Positions 1 through 13,012 of a stretch of DNA of 64,000 nucleotides are shown piece by piece. The stretch is from Prunus persica (taxonomy: Eukaryota > Streptophyta > Magnoliopsida > Rosales > Rosaceae): positions 339,041 to 403,040 of the forward strand of contig NC_034016.1 of assembly GCF_000346465.2 (NCBI RefSeq), read 5' to 3'. The translations under genes and the position numbers were made by a program. The notes under the pieces are model-generated. The model was not told the DNA's origin and did no database searches. It saw only the letters and a program-made list of their open reading frames with translations. The first letter of the stretch is position 1. Every line of letters begins with the position of its first letter.

Positions 1-89
1 CACTAAAAAAGTCAAAATGGGGCCGAAAACTGAACCGGGATTATATATGTTTATTTTTGTGAATGATATTATTCTGAACCAAAGCCTAA

Positions 90-507
90 GAGCATGTCCA
101 GCGCTGCTGGCTTGCCCGGGTAAGAAGGGGCCTAGGCCCAGCTTTTGTCTCTAGCGCACAAAGGCAAGACCAGGCAATTGATGGGAGCCACAAGCCTGGG
201 CAGGCCCAAAGGCAAATCTTGCCTGGGTTTGTTGACGTCATTGATGACATCAGCAACTAAATTTTTTTCTAAAAAAAACATAGTCCTATTTTTAAAAAAT
301 TTCAGAAATTTTTTATATATAAATACATAATCTTATTTTTCACTTCTCATACCAAAATTAATTATATAAAATATAAATAAATTAAAATAAATAGTAATTT
401 CCCTTACCCTTGTCATTTGGGGTGGAACTAAAAAAGGCAAGGCTGACACTATTCACAGCCCTTGCCTTACCTTTGCCTTGCCTAAAACTTTTGGGGTGGA
501 CTTGCTC
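90..507. mobile_element. Harbinger-like MITE (copy 1)
   Basis: The ends form a short imperfect inverted repeat (GAGCATGTCCA on the left; GAGCAAGTCCA as the reverse complement of the right end). Both are flanked by the trinucleotide TAA (87-89 and 508-510), as expected for PIF/Harbinger-type target duplications (TWA). The interior has no ORF and contains GC-rich CTTGCC/GGCAAG motifs and a GACGTCATTGATGACATCA stretch. The right terminal segment (about 467-516) is repeated at about 561-611, so the 3' end is partly duplicated. A related element lies at 15599-16053. Confidence 0.65.
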
Positions 508-611
508 TAAGTATCATTTGTAACGTGAAAAGTGGTAGTCCTTGTCTTGTATTTGTCTTGCCTTTGCCTTGCCTTGGCCTTTTGGGGTGGACTTGCTCTA
601 AGTACCATTTG

Positions 612-1034
612 TAATAAAAGTTACACGCGTCACCATACCAGTAGTTTCTGGATGAAATAGCATGTACCTTCCAACATCTAATCACTGGACGAGGTTTAAG
701 TTAAACCCATTTCCCCATCGCACAGGCCCCCTCCTCCCTCTGCATTCCTCTCTCCCTTCCCCTCCGCCACCACCACGAAGCCAGAGAACAAGTCGTCGCC
801 GGAATCACTAACCTCCTCTCTGAGCTCTCAAAACTTTCTATTCCGACGCCACTGCCAAACAACTTCTCTCTTCTTTGTTAGTCCCGGTGTATATATTAGA
901 AGCAAATTTGTTTAAATGGTTTTTATTTGCATCTAATTTTTATTATTATTTATGTTTATGCCTAAGCTTTCCAACTCTGACAAACAGGCGCAGCTCTCTC
1001 TCTCTCTCTCTCTAACCTTTGAGTTAGTGGCTCC
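612..1034 (+). promoter_or_regulatory. 5' flank and leader of the NOL10 gene
   Basis: Roughly 400 bases before the first start codon. The stretch 720-850 is C/T-rich, as is common in plant leaders. A (CT)n run lies at about 993-1012 just before the ATG. No clear TATA box stood out, so the transcription start is not placed. Confidence 0.35.
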
Positions 1035-4000
1035 ATGGCATACGATGGAGGCAAACTCAAGTCGACCTCCATCAATGGTGTCAAGATGTACAGCGTTGCT
1101 TCCCAGCAACGTTCTCTCGCCACCTGGCTTGACCCTAAGAAGCGGCGAGCACTTCGCAAAGACCAAAGTATACCCCTCTTCTTCTTCTTCTGATTTGATT
1201 TTTTTCCAGTCAGTTAATTTTGTTTTAATGGAGATACCTTTTGTTATTCTGTTTATGATTTTGTCGACTTTAGAGTTTAGATAACTTCATGTAAATTTAT
1301 TGCTGATTTTGAGGACTTTCACTGAAAACATAGACGAATATCAATACGTTGATTTTTCTCATTCTAGGGTGCTAATCATTATGTTGGAATCTGTTAGGAT
1401 AAATTGCATGCTATAGAGCAGTATAATGCTTGTTTTAATTTTTTCTTTGTAATATTATACGTTCTTTATAGGTTGAAGTTGAACAATTAAAAATCATCAG
1501 CTTTAATCATTTACATTCTAATTTTATATTGAGAATTGACTCTCCGCTAAATATTCTTATAGAAAGATCATGTGTTAAATAAACTATTATTTTTGGTTAT
1601 GCACGACTGGGATTATGTTTGCATACTTCACGTCAATTTCTCAATAAGGTTTAATTTGCAACCACTTTAAAACCCTGGACGGTGTTCGTGTAAAATTCTG
1701 GAAGTGTAGGTTTAAAGTGAAAATCTGCTGAAGCAAACCATGTTCACCTGTAGTAGAGGGAGGAATACAATCCTTCGTTGGGCATTTATTTCTCTTATTT
1801 CATTCACTCAATGATATCAGAGTTTTGGACTCCACAAAAAAATAAATAATAAAAATAAAAATATAAGTTTAACACAAATGTGCTTGAGTTCTGAAGTCTA
1901 CTTTCCCAATCAAATTTATTTAAAGGGAAGGCATCATAACATATGATTAATTTCTATGGACTATGATCATTTGAGAATTAGTCTGAGATGGAAATATGTT
2001 TTCAAAATCATCTCAAGCTGACACAAAACTTTTTGGCATTAATTTCATCTAATGGGAGATCTTTCTTCATTGTGTGTTTGTCAGATTATATGCAAAGGGT
2101 AGACTTGATCCAGGACTTGAGATTTGAAACTGCAACTACTAAAATCAAGGCAACTCCTGATGGGGAGTTCCTTATTGCTGCAGGTGCCTTTAAGCTTTAC
2201 TCTATGTTGTGTTTTATTTTCACAATAAAAAGGGAATTCTACATAAAATGTCTATTTGTGTGTTGCGTGTGTACGCGTTTGGAGTAAAACATTTGAACTT
2301 GTACCAATTGTGATTTTTACTATTGAAATTCAGGTATTTACCCACCACAAGTCAAAGTATATGAGCTGAGGGAACTTTCACTCAAGTTTGAAAGGCACTT
2401 GGATTCAGAGATAATTGATTTTGAGGTAGTTTAGTTTCACTCATTTCTGATGTAACATGATATTTGAAATATTTATTCATGGTCCATGGCTGATTTGTGT
2501 TCAGCATCTGCCGGTTTTTTCAGTTATTTTATCGGTGCAGTGGCTCCTCTCTAAATATTTTTCATGTTTTTGGATTTTCAGTAACAATTATTTATGTACA
2601 CTCTTGCTTGCAATTGCTTCTTTTGTCTTTTTCACTTACCTTAGCTCTTGCAATTTCAGTTAGTTATTCTTGTAGAGTATGGATGAGAGCATTTCTAAGG
2701 AATATAATGAAATCGAAAAAATGTTTAATAGTTAAAAACTTACAAGAGTTTTATTTTTGTTAAATAGCAAAGAAAATGCAATTGGATTTTTTTATTTATC
2801 AAGCAACTGAAGAGCACCACTTGGGCTGAGACCCAACAATTTGATCTTACAAGTGCACCATTTTTTCTCCCTTGGTCAAGTATAGTTTCCTTCTGAATGG
2901 TACTGTTTTCTCCTTCCGAAATCCAAAACTTGAATACTCATTCAAGTTTTGTAGGTTGTTTATAAGTTAAATGCCCATATTATGATTTGGATATCATCGT
3001 TTCATGTTCGCTACTTAATGGTACGAATGTCATGCTGTATTCTCAATATGTTCTCATGGAACTTTAAATATTACTGACTCAACTTTTCATTACTCATTCA
3101 GGTTTTGGCTGATGATTATTCAAAGCTTGCATTTTTATGTGCTGATCGCTCTGTTTATCTACATGCAAAATATGGAAAACATTACAGTGTGCGAATTCCA
3201 AGGTTACTCTTTATACTTTGTTTATGTCAATGGCTCATGAATGGAAATAGTGTTTAAACCATGTGTTTGCTTTATAAACTTTGAACTCTATGTTTCATTG
3301 TGCATTGTGGTTATTCTTTTCTATTTCTGTTTCTTTTGGCTGTTATGTATTATTGGGCTGTTTGGATAGGATATTTGAGGATGTGAGGGGCGATGAGGGG
3401 TTTATTTGTTGGAGAGGATTTGTTTTTGGCCATCTCTTTGGGTTTTCGTGTCATCAGGGTTTTGGGAGAGCTTATTTTCTGTTTGTTTTTCCCAGGTTGG
3501 ACTGCTTTGTTTCTTAATTCCTTCTGTTGTCTTGGATTCATAATCCTATAAAAACAAAGACAAAACAAGAGGGAAAAACAGATACAGAATGAGTAGCTTT
3601 ATGCATGTGTGTGTGGATGTATATTAAAGGGGAGTTTGTGTGTGTTTGCCTGTGTGTGTAATTGTATTTTTGAATCCTTCTACATATACACCACAAAATG
3701 ACAGTGGCCTTTATTGGATCAGTAAAAATATGAAATGATGTTGTTTTCACACGTTTATTATTTAAAAATGGGCCGGCAATAATTCAGAATCTTCTCCCTT
3801 TTTGGGTGTCATGTTAGCACCATCTCTATCATTGAATGAGTTGATAGAATCACCAACCCATTAAAGAACTACCAACTTCTTAGAAATGGGGAAAGGTACG
3901 TACATAAATACATAAAATGGAGGGCTCTATGTCTCTTTTCTGAATTTTTTTTCTTTTTTTTTTCTTGAGGAGTTGGTGACTCTCTCTCTCTAATCAAATC

Positions 4001-7000
4001 GTACTTATTTTTTCCCTTTAATGTTACCCATGTTGAGTTTCATTAAATTGTTTTCAAAAACTACGTGGCATGTTACCCATGTTGAGTTTCATTAAATTGT
4101 TTTCAAAAACTATGTGGCACCAATACATTAATGAATACTTGAGCAACTACATTACTTTAGAACTAAAGTTTAGCACATCTAGCATTTACCAGAGTTACTT
4201 GCTTTTGTTTGAGCCCTCTTTTTCGATGTACGTGAATTAAACTTTTTATCCCTACATTTTGGAAATTTATTTCTATTACTTTATAATGTAACTTCATAAT
4301 TTATTCACAATTAAAATTATGTTTATCATTTTAAAAATAATCAAAGATAGTATAATATATGTAATTTAGTTTAATACTTGTATACTGCATGGGTTGTAGC
4401 TTGAATAAGTTTGATATGCTTTCTGCAATGAGTTTATTGAACTTGTGTATGCAGAATGGGAAGGGACATTGTGTATGATTGCTGGTCTTGTGACTTGCTT
4501 TGTGCTGCCTCTTCCCCAGAATTGTATAGGATTAATCTGGAACAGGTTTTATTGCTTAACTGGACTTTTCTTTTTATTCTGCTTTAATTCGTAGGTATGT
4601 TGATAATAATTTTGACTTGTTTGCAGGGGCGGTTTCTCTCTTCCCTGAGCACACAATCAACGGCACTAAATGTCGTTTCTCGGAGGTTGCTTGCTGATCT
4701 TTTTTTATTTATTTATTTAAAATTTGTTTATTTTTTTAAACTATTTTAGGTTCTTTGGCTTATTTAGTTATCAGATATATGTAGGACTTTCTTATGTATG
4801 GTTATTTTGGTTAATTATCTTAGCGTATCAAGCTTTTCCTTTAAAATTTCAGCAAGCTTCATGGTCTAGTTGCTTGTGGTGGTGAGGATGGTGCTGTGGA
4901 GTGTTTTGACTTGAGGGTAAAATCTTCGGTTGGTAGGATTAATGCTGTCGCACCTGCTGGTGACATTGACCAGGTAACAGTCCTTTGATCTATTTGTTTT
5001 GAGTAAATATTCGTTAATGAAGACCAGGTGAAGTCTAATTGGTTGCCACAATGTAGTTAATTTGCAAATCGATCACCCTTTGAAGTTCAAATTATTTTCA
5101 AATACTACGTTGGTCACCTGTAGGATATGTATGTGTCTATTGTGGTTGCAGGTGAAGTCTAATTGGTTGCCACAATGTAGTTAATTTGCAAATCGATCAC
5201 CCTTTGAAGTTGAAATTATTTTCAAATATTATGTTGATCATCTGTAGGATATGCATGTGTCTATTGTGGTTGTCTGGATAATTTGGTCACGACACAAATG
5301 CCAATTTTTTTCCTACGCTTTTGGAAGAGGTAGCTATGGGTATGTTAGGTAGTATGGTTTGACAAGTTCGGGCAGAAATTCACCCCGACCAACCAACCTT
5401 GTTGATTTTGACTTACTTGAAACTGTAGAGTTATACTGAAAAAAAAAGAAACTCACCAATCCCAACCAATGACCATCAGTTTGAACTGGTTTTGTATCTC
5501 TTTCAGTTTTGTTCTATTTCACCCAGGAAACAGCAGACTTTTTTTTATTCATCACAATTTCAAAAAGACAGTGTCATCAACTTCATTGCTCCATTTTAAA
5601 TTTAATTCAAAATTAGTTCAAATCCAAGAGAAATTACGGCAGATGCTTTAGACTACATAATTAATGTTTCACCACAAAGCGTTGTTGTGGTAGTTTGACA
5701 AAAGCACAGTGAAATGAGGGCCTTATGACCTTCTTAGCATCAGTTTTCGTGTTTCTTTTTTGATATTGTCTTAATTGTTCCTTATCTTTTTTGACAATGG
5801 AAATAAAAGAAGGAAGTGGATTGAATGATCCGGCTGGTTCATCAGTTCAGCCACAGATGAATGGCAGGGGAATAAATTTGTATGCGGGATTCCTGTGAAT
5901 GATGATCTTTTCTCTTCAACTATTAATCAGACACAATTTTGCTTAATCGGGCTGCCTCCTGGATTTGCAGGAGGTCACTGCATTGGAGTTTGATGAAAGA
6001 ACGGGTTTTTTAATGGCTGTTGGAAGCAGTGCAGGGAAGGTATGACGTCATTTTTCTTTTCGCTAGTAAAGGTATCCTATAATTTGTGTGTGTGTATATA
6101 TATATACACTTATATAGTTGTGATCTCATTTTAGTTATGTGTGTTATCAGAACTAGGCACCATATTTGTCGTTGTCAACCATGCAATATCTGTTGTAGTT
6201 TTCGTCAATTTTGATTTTCGATTTTAGAGAATTCTTTTAGATTATACACTTGATAGGTACCGTGTATCTGTATATGCATACTGCATGCATAGATTATACA
6301 CTTAACAAGCATAAAAATGTTTGAGACAGCCACTTGTTTTCCATGACGAATACAGAGAGGGTTATAATCTGATATACTTGACAGGCTCAATTAATCTAGT
6401 GGCTCCTGGAAGAGTAACAAGTACTCTTTGAAGTGAAAAACCGAAGTGCCAGCCAACTTGGGAGCTAATCAAAACTGTTTGTCAAATTATCAATAATTTT
6501 GCATAGACTTTTCTCTTATTAAGAAGTCATGTGAATTGTCTTCTTTATGTCTACGAGGGGGGAATTTTAATTGTCATATTTAGGCCCCACGGTTACTTGC
6601 ACCTTAGTGCATTATAGGAAATTGTTCTATTTTTCAGAAAGTGCAGTCTCTTATCCAAATAGAGATGGTCTTAACGTGGTGCGGGATGATTTTCCCTTGG
6701 CTACAATGTTATTAATGAAGGTGTGTTGTTTTGTGGTTTTTCTGTTTTGTTCCTCCCTGTTAGTTTGGGAGGTGTTGGTGCTGTTTGTTTGTTTCTGTTT
6801 TTTTTTTCTCTTCAGTTGTGGATGCATTATCCACCTCCGTGTTTCTTTTGCTTAATAAATTTCTTTTCTTCTATAAAAAAAACAATGTTATTAATGAAGG
6901 TGGAAAAAAGGTTTTGCAAGATATCTGATATTAAAATAAGGTAATCAAGATAAGAGATAACTGGGATCAAACATCAGGTAGGTGGTGATTTACATGGTAA

Positions 7001-10000
7001 ATTTGGTTATGCAGTGGATTACAGGTTTATGGTCTTTTTGTGGAGATTACTGAATGCCTTGTTGGAGGATGTGGTGATAAAAAAAACCATTTGGGGGTAT
7101 AGTGTCACTAACTTATAACTGAAGAAAAGGTAGAGGGATGAACACTAGGATATATGGATCTCTTTGGTCAATAATATTATGTTGTGAGTGGAGGCTAAAC
7201 AGAGCAGATTCAAGGGCTTGGAGATTGAACCGACAGGGAATTTCTCTTGCAAATCTTTTTGTAGATATCTTTGTTGGGAGTGAGTCTCGTTTTGTGTTCC
7301 TGAGTTATAATGGTCATTTACTGTTATTTAACATGTTACATGTATAATTGTAATTGTATCCGTATTCTAGTTCTTCAAGAGCTGCCGTATCACCGTATCA
7401 TATTGAATTGTGAATCCTGTACTCATATCCGTGCAATATAGGCTGGCAGGCACCATCTCTTCTTTCACCTTCAGTTGTAGTCATAGAGAGCCTCTATCAA
7501 GAATATGTCAGAGCAGTGCCCAATATTTCTCAAAGGATGTAGCTCTGTCAATTTACATCGTGTCACTGACCTTGCAGGTACTCGTCTATGACTTGCGTTC
7601 ATCGCATCCTATACAGGTTAAGGATCACATGTGAGTTTACTTCCTTATAACTTACATGTGAGTTTACTTATTATGTGGATTTTTCTGGTTCAGCACAATG
7701 AGGGAGTCTGTTTTTCCTTTTATAACTTACTGGTTGTTGTGAATACTGTCATTGGTTTATAGGTATGGCAGCCCGATATTAGACATTAAGTGGCATCAAA
7801 CTCTTAATTCTGAGGCGCCAAAGTTAATGACCACTGATAATCACATTGTTAGAATATGGGACCCTGACACAGTAAGACATTATATTTGAGAAGACTTTTT
7901 TTTTCCCTTTTTTTTGGGATCTTTGATGATTGGATATTAGAATTCCGTATTTATAAGTAAATAATTTTTCCATTTTTTGCAGGGTGAAGGCATGACCAGC
8001 ATTGAGCCAACTGCTGGAACAATTAATGATATATGTGCATTTCCTAGGAGTGGATTGATGTTGCTGGCTCTAGACTGCAGTCAGATTCCATCTTATTTTA
8101 TTCCTGAACTTGGACCTGCACCCAGTTGGTGTTCTTACCTGCAAAACCTTACTGTGGGTTTTCAGATATTATTTACTTCTTTCGTATATGGATTTAGTTT
8201 CATCTCGTGTGGGGTCTTCAGTTATAGTGCTAATATTTGAGTTCGTTCTACAGGAAGAGCTAGAGGAGGGTGGACAGACGACCATCTATGATGATTTCAA
8301 ATTTTTGACAAAAGAAGACCTTGAGAGGTTGAAGTTGACTGGTCTCATCGGAACCAATCTCCTCAGAGCTTACATGCATGGGTTTTTTATTGATTATCGG
8401 TTGTATAAAAAGGTTAGGCTGCCTTCCTATGTATGTATGATTATTTTTATGAAGGGTGCATGGGAAGCAAAATAATCTGTATCATCCACTTTGTATGTTG
8501 CCCCCCCCCCTTTTGTCTTTAATTAGAGTGAAGCAAATCTTGGGACGTATATGGAAAACATGAGGCAGATCAGAATAGTTGGATTTGTTTCAGGGAACTG
8601 AGAATAATAATCTGTATTAGGCTTTTACCTTTATTTTATAATTACTTTTCTCTTACCCCTTCATGACTCTTATCTGTTTGTATTCTTTTGTGGAATTTTT
8701 TGTTGGTAATAATTATTCTTTTGAAATGCTTGTTTTTGGCTGTTTTAGGATTTAGTGAGTTCTTGGATGTGTTTTTTAAGTTGTCTGTCTTGAAAGATGC
8801 ATATTGTCATTGTCAAAGCTAATGTTTTCCATGCTCGAGTAGGGTATTTGTTTTATTGCTTCTGGTCATTATACAAAGTAAGTTTACTGCTTTATTTCAT
8901 AGTATATACATTCTGGCAGGCAAAAGCTTTGGCAGAGCCTTTTGATTATGCTGAATACAGAGAACAACAGAAACGAGAGATGGTAGAGAAAGAACTTGGA
9001 GGAGAGCGAATTACGGTTAGTTATTTTCATCTACAATTATTCAGTATTTATGTAGAGTTTTTATTTATTTGTTCAATTACTCTGCATTGATCACTATGTA
9101 CAGCTCATAAGAAATTTTTTTCTTATGACTCGGGCAATTGCAATAAAGTGCATGAGGATTGTGAGCCTGCATGTTCAAGTTTCCTCAATTCTCCATATTA
9201 TTTGCATATGCGTATATGTATATATTTCTTTATTTTGAGGTGAGGTGGTTTTCAAATAATTGTTGGAAAACTAGTATTCTCTTCAAAGTCGTTTGACTAG
9301 GTGTGAGTTGAGTTCTGCCACTTTCATCCTATACATTATAAATATATCTTCTCTCTTTTTTACTCGATCTTAACATCCACAACTCTATAACACACTTAAT
9401 GAAAAATACTCGATGCACCATATATATTGAGATATATATATATATATATATGTAGTTATTATCTCTTTACTGTTCAACCAGAGCAACCTTTGACCCTTAT
9501 CCTCTCTCGTTTTCAGTTTTATTTTTGGTTCAGTTTCCAGAAAATTTGAAATTACAACTCTTTTAATTGTTAACTCTAGTTATCCCCGTCGCATCTAAGA
9601 TGTCTCTGAATACTTTTTAATCCAAATTAATCCCTAAGTTTTTTCATGTACAAAATTTTAAAGATACACATAGGGCATACTCCTTTGCTCTGAGGTGCTC
9701 TAAGTTTTTCAGAGAACTGACCCTTTTGTATTTCAATGCAATATAAGTAGGATTCAACTGTTAAATTTTGGGGTTTTCAAATCTCCTTTAGTAGATTGTA
9801 GGGTTGTAGAGTGAATTATATCGCTATGGACTTTAGTTTGTGGTATATGTCAGATTATCTACTTAACAATGATACCTGTATCCCTTGTATGTTTTACTTT
9901 TGTTTGCTGCAGATTAAGAGGAAATTGCCCAAGGTCAATCGAACTCTTGCAAAGAGTATTCTTGATAATGAAGATGCAGAGAATGAAATTAAAGGTGCTG

Positions 10001-13000
10001 ATAGCAATGAGACTAAGAAGCCATCAAAGAAAAAGAAGGCACTTGGTAGTGAAATTCTCAAAGATGAGCGATTCGGAAATATGTTTGAAAATAAGGTATG
10101 AAAATCTGAACCTTTGGCTCATGTAAGAGAAGGGTGACAATTTAACCCAAAAATATGTTCACGTAGTTCACCATACTTTTCTATAAATTTTTAATCCAAA
10201 AAAATAAAAATAAACATAATAATTCTTCATCCCTCTCCTCCCCTCCCCCTTCCACCTCCTTTGCCTCCCTTTCCTACCCTCTGTCTCCTCCCGGTTATGG
10301 CCAGTCATCTCCATCCCACACCTATCCTTGTTCCCAGGACTTTCATGTTCTTGTGTTTTTTCAGAAGATTCTAAGGGTCTCGAAACTCTTAAGAATTGAT
10401 GGAACCTGTCATCCTTTCTGGTTGTTGAATGGGTCACCCATCAGTGGACTGATTCATTTCTGTTCCTACCTCGCCATGTGTTCTTCCCATCCCTTCCAAT
10501 GTTTTCAATGGCAATGGTGGATGTGTGCCATTTTGTTACCTCACAAGCCGAGTAAACCTCAAGTCATTAATGCGTAACCCGTTTGACACTTGAATTATTG
10601 TGGAATATATTTAACAAATATAATATAAGCGTACAACTGCTCAAGTGCGGACTGTGCAAAAATGCATTGGCTGACTTGCTGGTCAATTGGCAACCAACTA
10701 CATTTTTTGTGAGGATATTTGAGTCGGAGATTCCTCATTATGCCATTTCCCCCAATTTTGGTCGGACTTTTTTGTCTCATAATGCATTTTGTCTAGTTCC
10801 CTTCGTAGCTGATATGGATGGCTAAAGTGCTTTGCTAGGTAAAATTTCTTGCTTGGATTGTTGTCCATGGGAGAGTTAAAATACTTGTGAGCCCGACAAT
10901 GGTAAAAGGGCTTGCATCTGTCTCTTATTCGCTATTGGTGCAACATGTGCAAAGGCGCAAGCAAAGTATTGATCACAATTTTTCCTTCCAAGTTCTATGC
11001 GTTGAGACTGTTATATAAGCTCTTTAGGTAGTTAGATTAATCTGGGTAGTTCCTCTTCTTGTGACCATTCATGGAGAGGTTTTTGCACTTTTGGTGGAGG
11101 GAAGAACACAAAGGTTTTGTAGTGTTTAAAACAAATTGTGTTGGGTTTTTTGGTTGGGAAGGAACAGTTAAATTTTCAATAGTAAAGAAGAGGATGCAGT
11201 GGACTACTTCTATGGGACTATGGCCTGATTGTGGGACTGACTTTATGCTTCCGCGTCTTTTGAAGTGAGAGACTATATTTCTTCCTTCTGAATTTGGATT
11301 AGGAAGCAGCTCTCTTACGACTTTGTGTTTGGTTGTCTTGCATTATGGCTTGCTTTGCTGGCTGGTTGTTTTGCTGGTTAGCTCATTGTTTTTCAGGCTT
11401 CCGCTGCTTGCACTGTTTTAGTTTAGTGGACTGCGGGATCATTTTCTGTATTAGTTCCATTTCTGTTTATAACATCTTATCAATTTCCTACAAAATGAAA
11501 ATAAATATACAAATAATGAGAAGTCAGGGCCAAATCGTGTACTACATATTCTTTCTTCTTCTTTTTTGTTAAACAATTTTTTTATATTTTATAATGTGTT
11601 CGTTTTTGTAATTTGTGTTCAGGATTATCAAATTGATGAGCTCTCGCAAGAGTATGTGGCTTTACACCCTATGCCTTCTAAGAAGCAACCATCATTGGTG
11701 GAGGAACATTTCAAACCTGCCATGGAGGATGAAGATCAGAACTTAAGTGATTCTGATGCCTCCGCATCATCTTTGTCATCAGAGGATGAACCTGGCAATG
11801 AAAAGAGTAAAATGAGAAAGAAAGGACGAACTCCAAGGTGAAGATTTCTGTTTCCTTCATAGACCCTTGTTCTCCTGTTTATTTATTTGTTACATTGCAT
11901 CCATGTCCCTGAGTTTCGTGGAAGTCTAGGGATCTCCCGCTTATGTTTAGAAGTTATACTATCCTGTCCCGTCTAAGGATATTTCACAATACATGATAGC
12001 ATTGGGGGAGATTTCATTTCAAGAGTGGGTTTCAATCATGCTTTTGGGGTAGAAATATCAGTTGATCTGTAGAAGTTTTCCAAGTGTCTATGACAACAAG
12101 ATTGAAATTATTGGTTTGCCTGATAAACATTTTGAGTTCAGTTACGAATGGAGGAGTCTAAAAGACAAAACATGTGAACATAGGACGATGCAGAACTGTA
12201 TCAAAGAAAATTGTATTCTCTATGAGAGGTCAGTATAATTCCTGAAAATAGAATATTGAAAACATAAGTGATGTCTGGGCATTTTGAATAAAATCTTAGA
12301 AGGTTAGCATAATTTTTTTCTTTTTTTTAACAAGAGCGAACCATCATTGGTCCAGTTTAATGGATTTGGGTCCCTCGAGGAAGGTGCATAATTCACTCTG
12401 ATCAATAATTGGATCTGTCAGACATGAGCAACTTTTGCTAGATTTGGTGATTTTAACCCAAACCTGATTTGTCTATTTTCTTTCCCCTGAACTGTTGCTA
12501 TGTAATTCTGTGTATTTATTATGTATGGAGTTTTGATTCGAATCTTGAAATGTCTGTTGGAGGTTAAAACTCTAAATCTGAGTTACTAAATATCTGTTTC
12601 CTGAAATTCTGTTAGATTGTATGAAGTGAAGGATGAGCGGCATGCAGAAGCATTCTTAAATCATGAGTCATTTGCAAAGGAGGAATTACTTCCATTGGGT
12701 GAGAGGGTAGCAGCTCTCAGAGATGATCGGCGGGTTTCTGCTATCCCAAGTGATGTTAAGCTGGGACCCGGAGGTTCACGTGAGATTTCCTTTAGAGCTA
12801 GAAGCTCAGCCAAGTACAAAGAGGACGAGGAGGATGGAGAAGCACAGCGTGGAAAGAGGAGGGGAGTTCAATCATTGGGACTAAAACCAAATAGTAACGG
12901 ATTTGGAAGTCGTGGGAGAGGAGGCAGGGGAGGTAGAGGAGGCAGAGGAGGAGGGAGAGGCAGCCGAGGGAGAGGAGGGCATCGCGGGAGAGGTAGAAGT

Positions 13001-13012
13001 GGTGGGTGGTAA
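1035..13012 (+). CDS. NOL10: Nucleolar protein 10 (NOL10/ENP2-type WD40 protein)
   Basis: Sixteen coding exons: 1035-1167, 2085-2183, 2334-2425, 3102-3202, 4455-4545, 4627-4685, 4853-4973, 5971-6039, 7578-7630, 7763-7871, 7983-8153, 8254-8412, 8920-9015, 9913-10095, 11623-11837, 12616-13012. They sum to 2148 nt, or 715 residues. The start MAYDGGKLK is the first ATG giving a frame that splices onward. Residues 1 to about 350 hold degenerate WD repeats (for example LVACGGEDGAVECFDLR and DNHIVRIWDPDT). A NUC153-type motif (DERFGNMFENKDYQIDELS) spans the exon 14/15 joint near residue 510. The middle is lysine- and acid-rich, and the C-terminus is an RGG-type tail ending in GRSGGW. The family (yeast Enp2) acts in the nucleolus in small-subunit rRNA processing. 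All introns are GT-AG. Introns carry several small insertions noted separately. Identity is strong; one or two exon borders could be off by a few bases. Confidence 0.94.
4021..4118. repeat. 49-bp tandem duplication in NOL10 intron 4
   Basis: Two head-to-tail copies (4021-4069 and 4070-4118) beginning ATGTTACCCATGTTGAG, differing at about one base. No function is suggested. Confidence 0.85.
5025..5272. repeat. 124-bp tandem duplication in NOL10 intron 7
   Basis: Two head-to-tail copies (5025-5148 and 5149-5272) beginning CAGGTGAAGTCTAATTGG, with a handful of substitutions. Each copy begins with CAGGT, resembling an exon/donor junction, but neither continues the NOL10 frame. Confidence 0.85.
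6703..6902 (+). mobile_element. 5'-truncated LINE/retroposon insertion with 21-bp target duplication
   Basis: The same 21 bases (beginning ACAATGTTATTAATGAAGG) occur at 6703-6723 and 6882-6902. Between them lie about 158 bases ending in CTTAATAAATTTC, a short gap and then an A-run. A long target duplication plus a 3' poly-A is the signature of target-primed reverse transcription. The insert is too short to code for anything. It looks like a dead 3' end of a non-LTR element in NOL10 intron 8. Confidence 0.8.

Noticed and set aside
952..1284. 110-codon open frame overlapping NOL10 exon 1
   Set aside because: It is in another frame from the MAYDGGKLK coding exon, runs into intron 1 and has a low-complexity Ser/Leu composition from the CT run.
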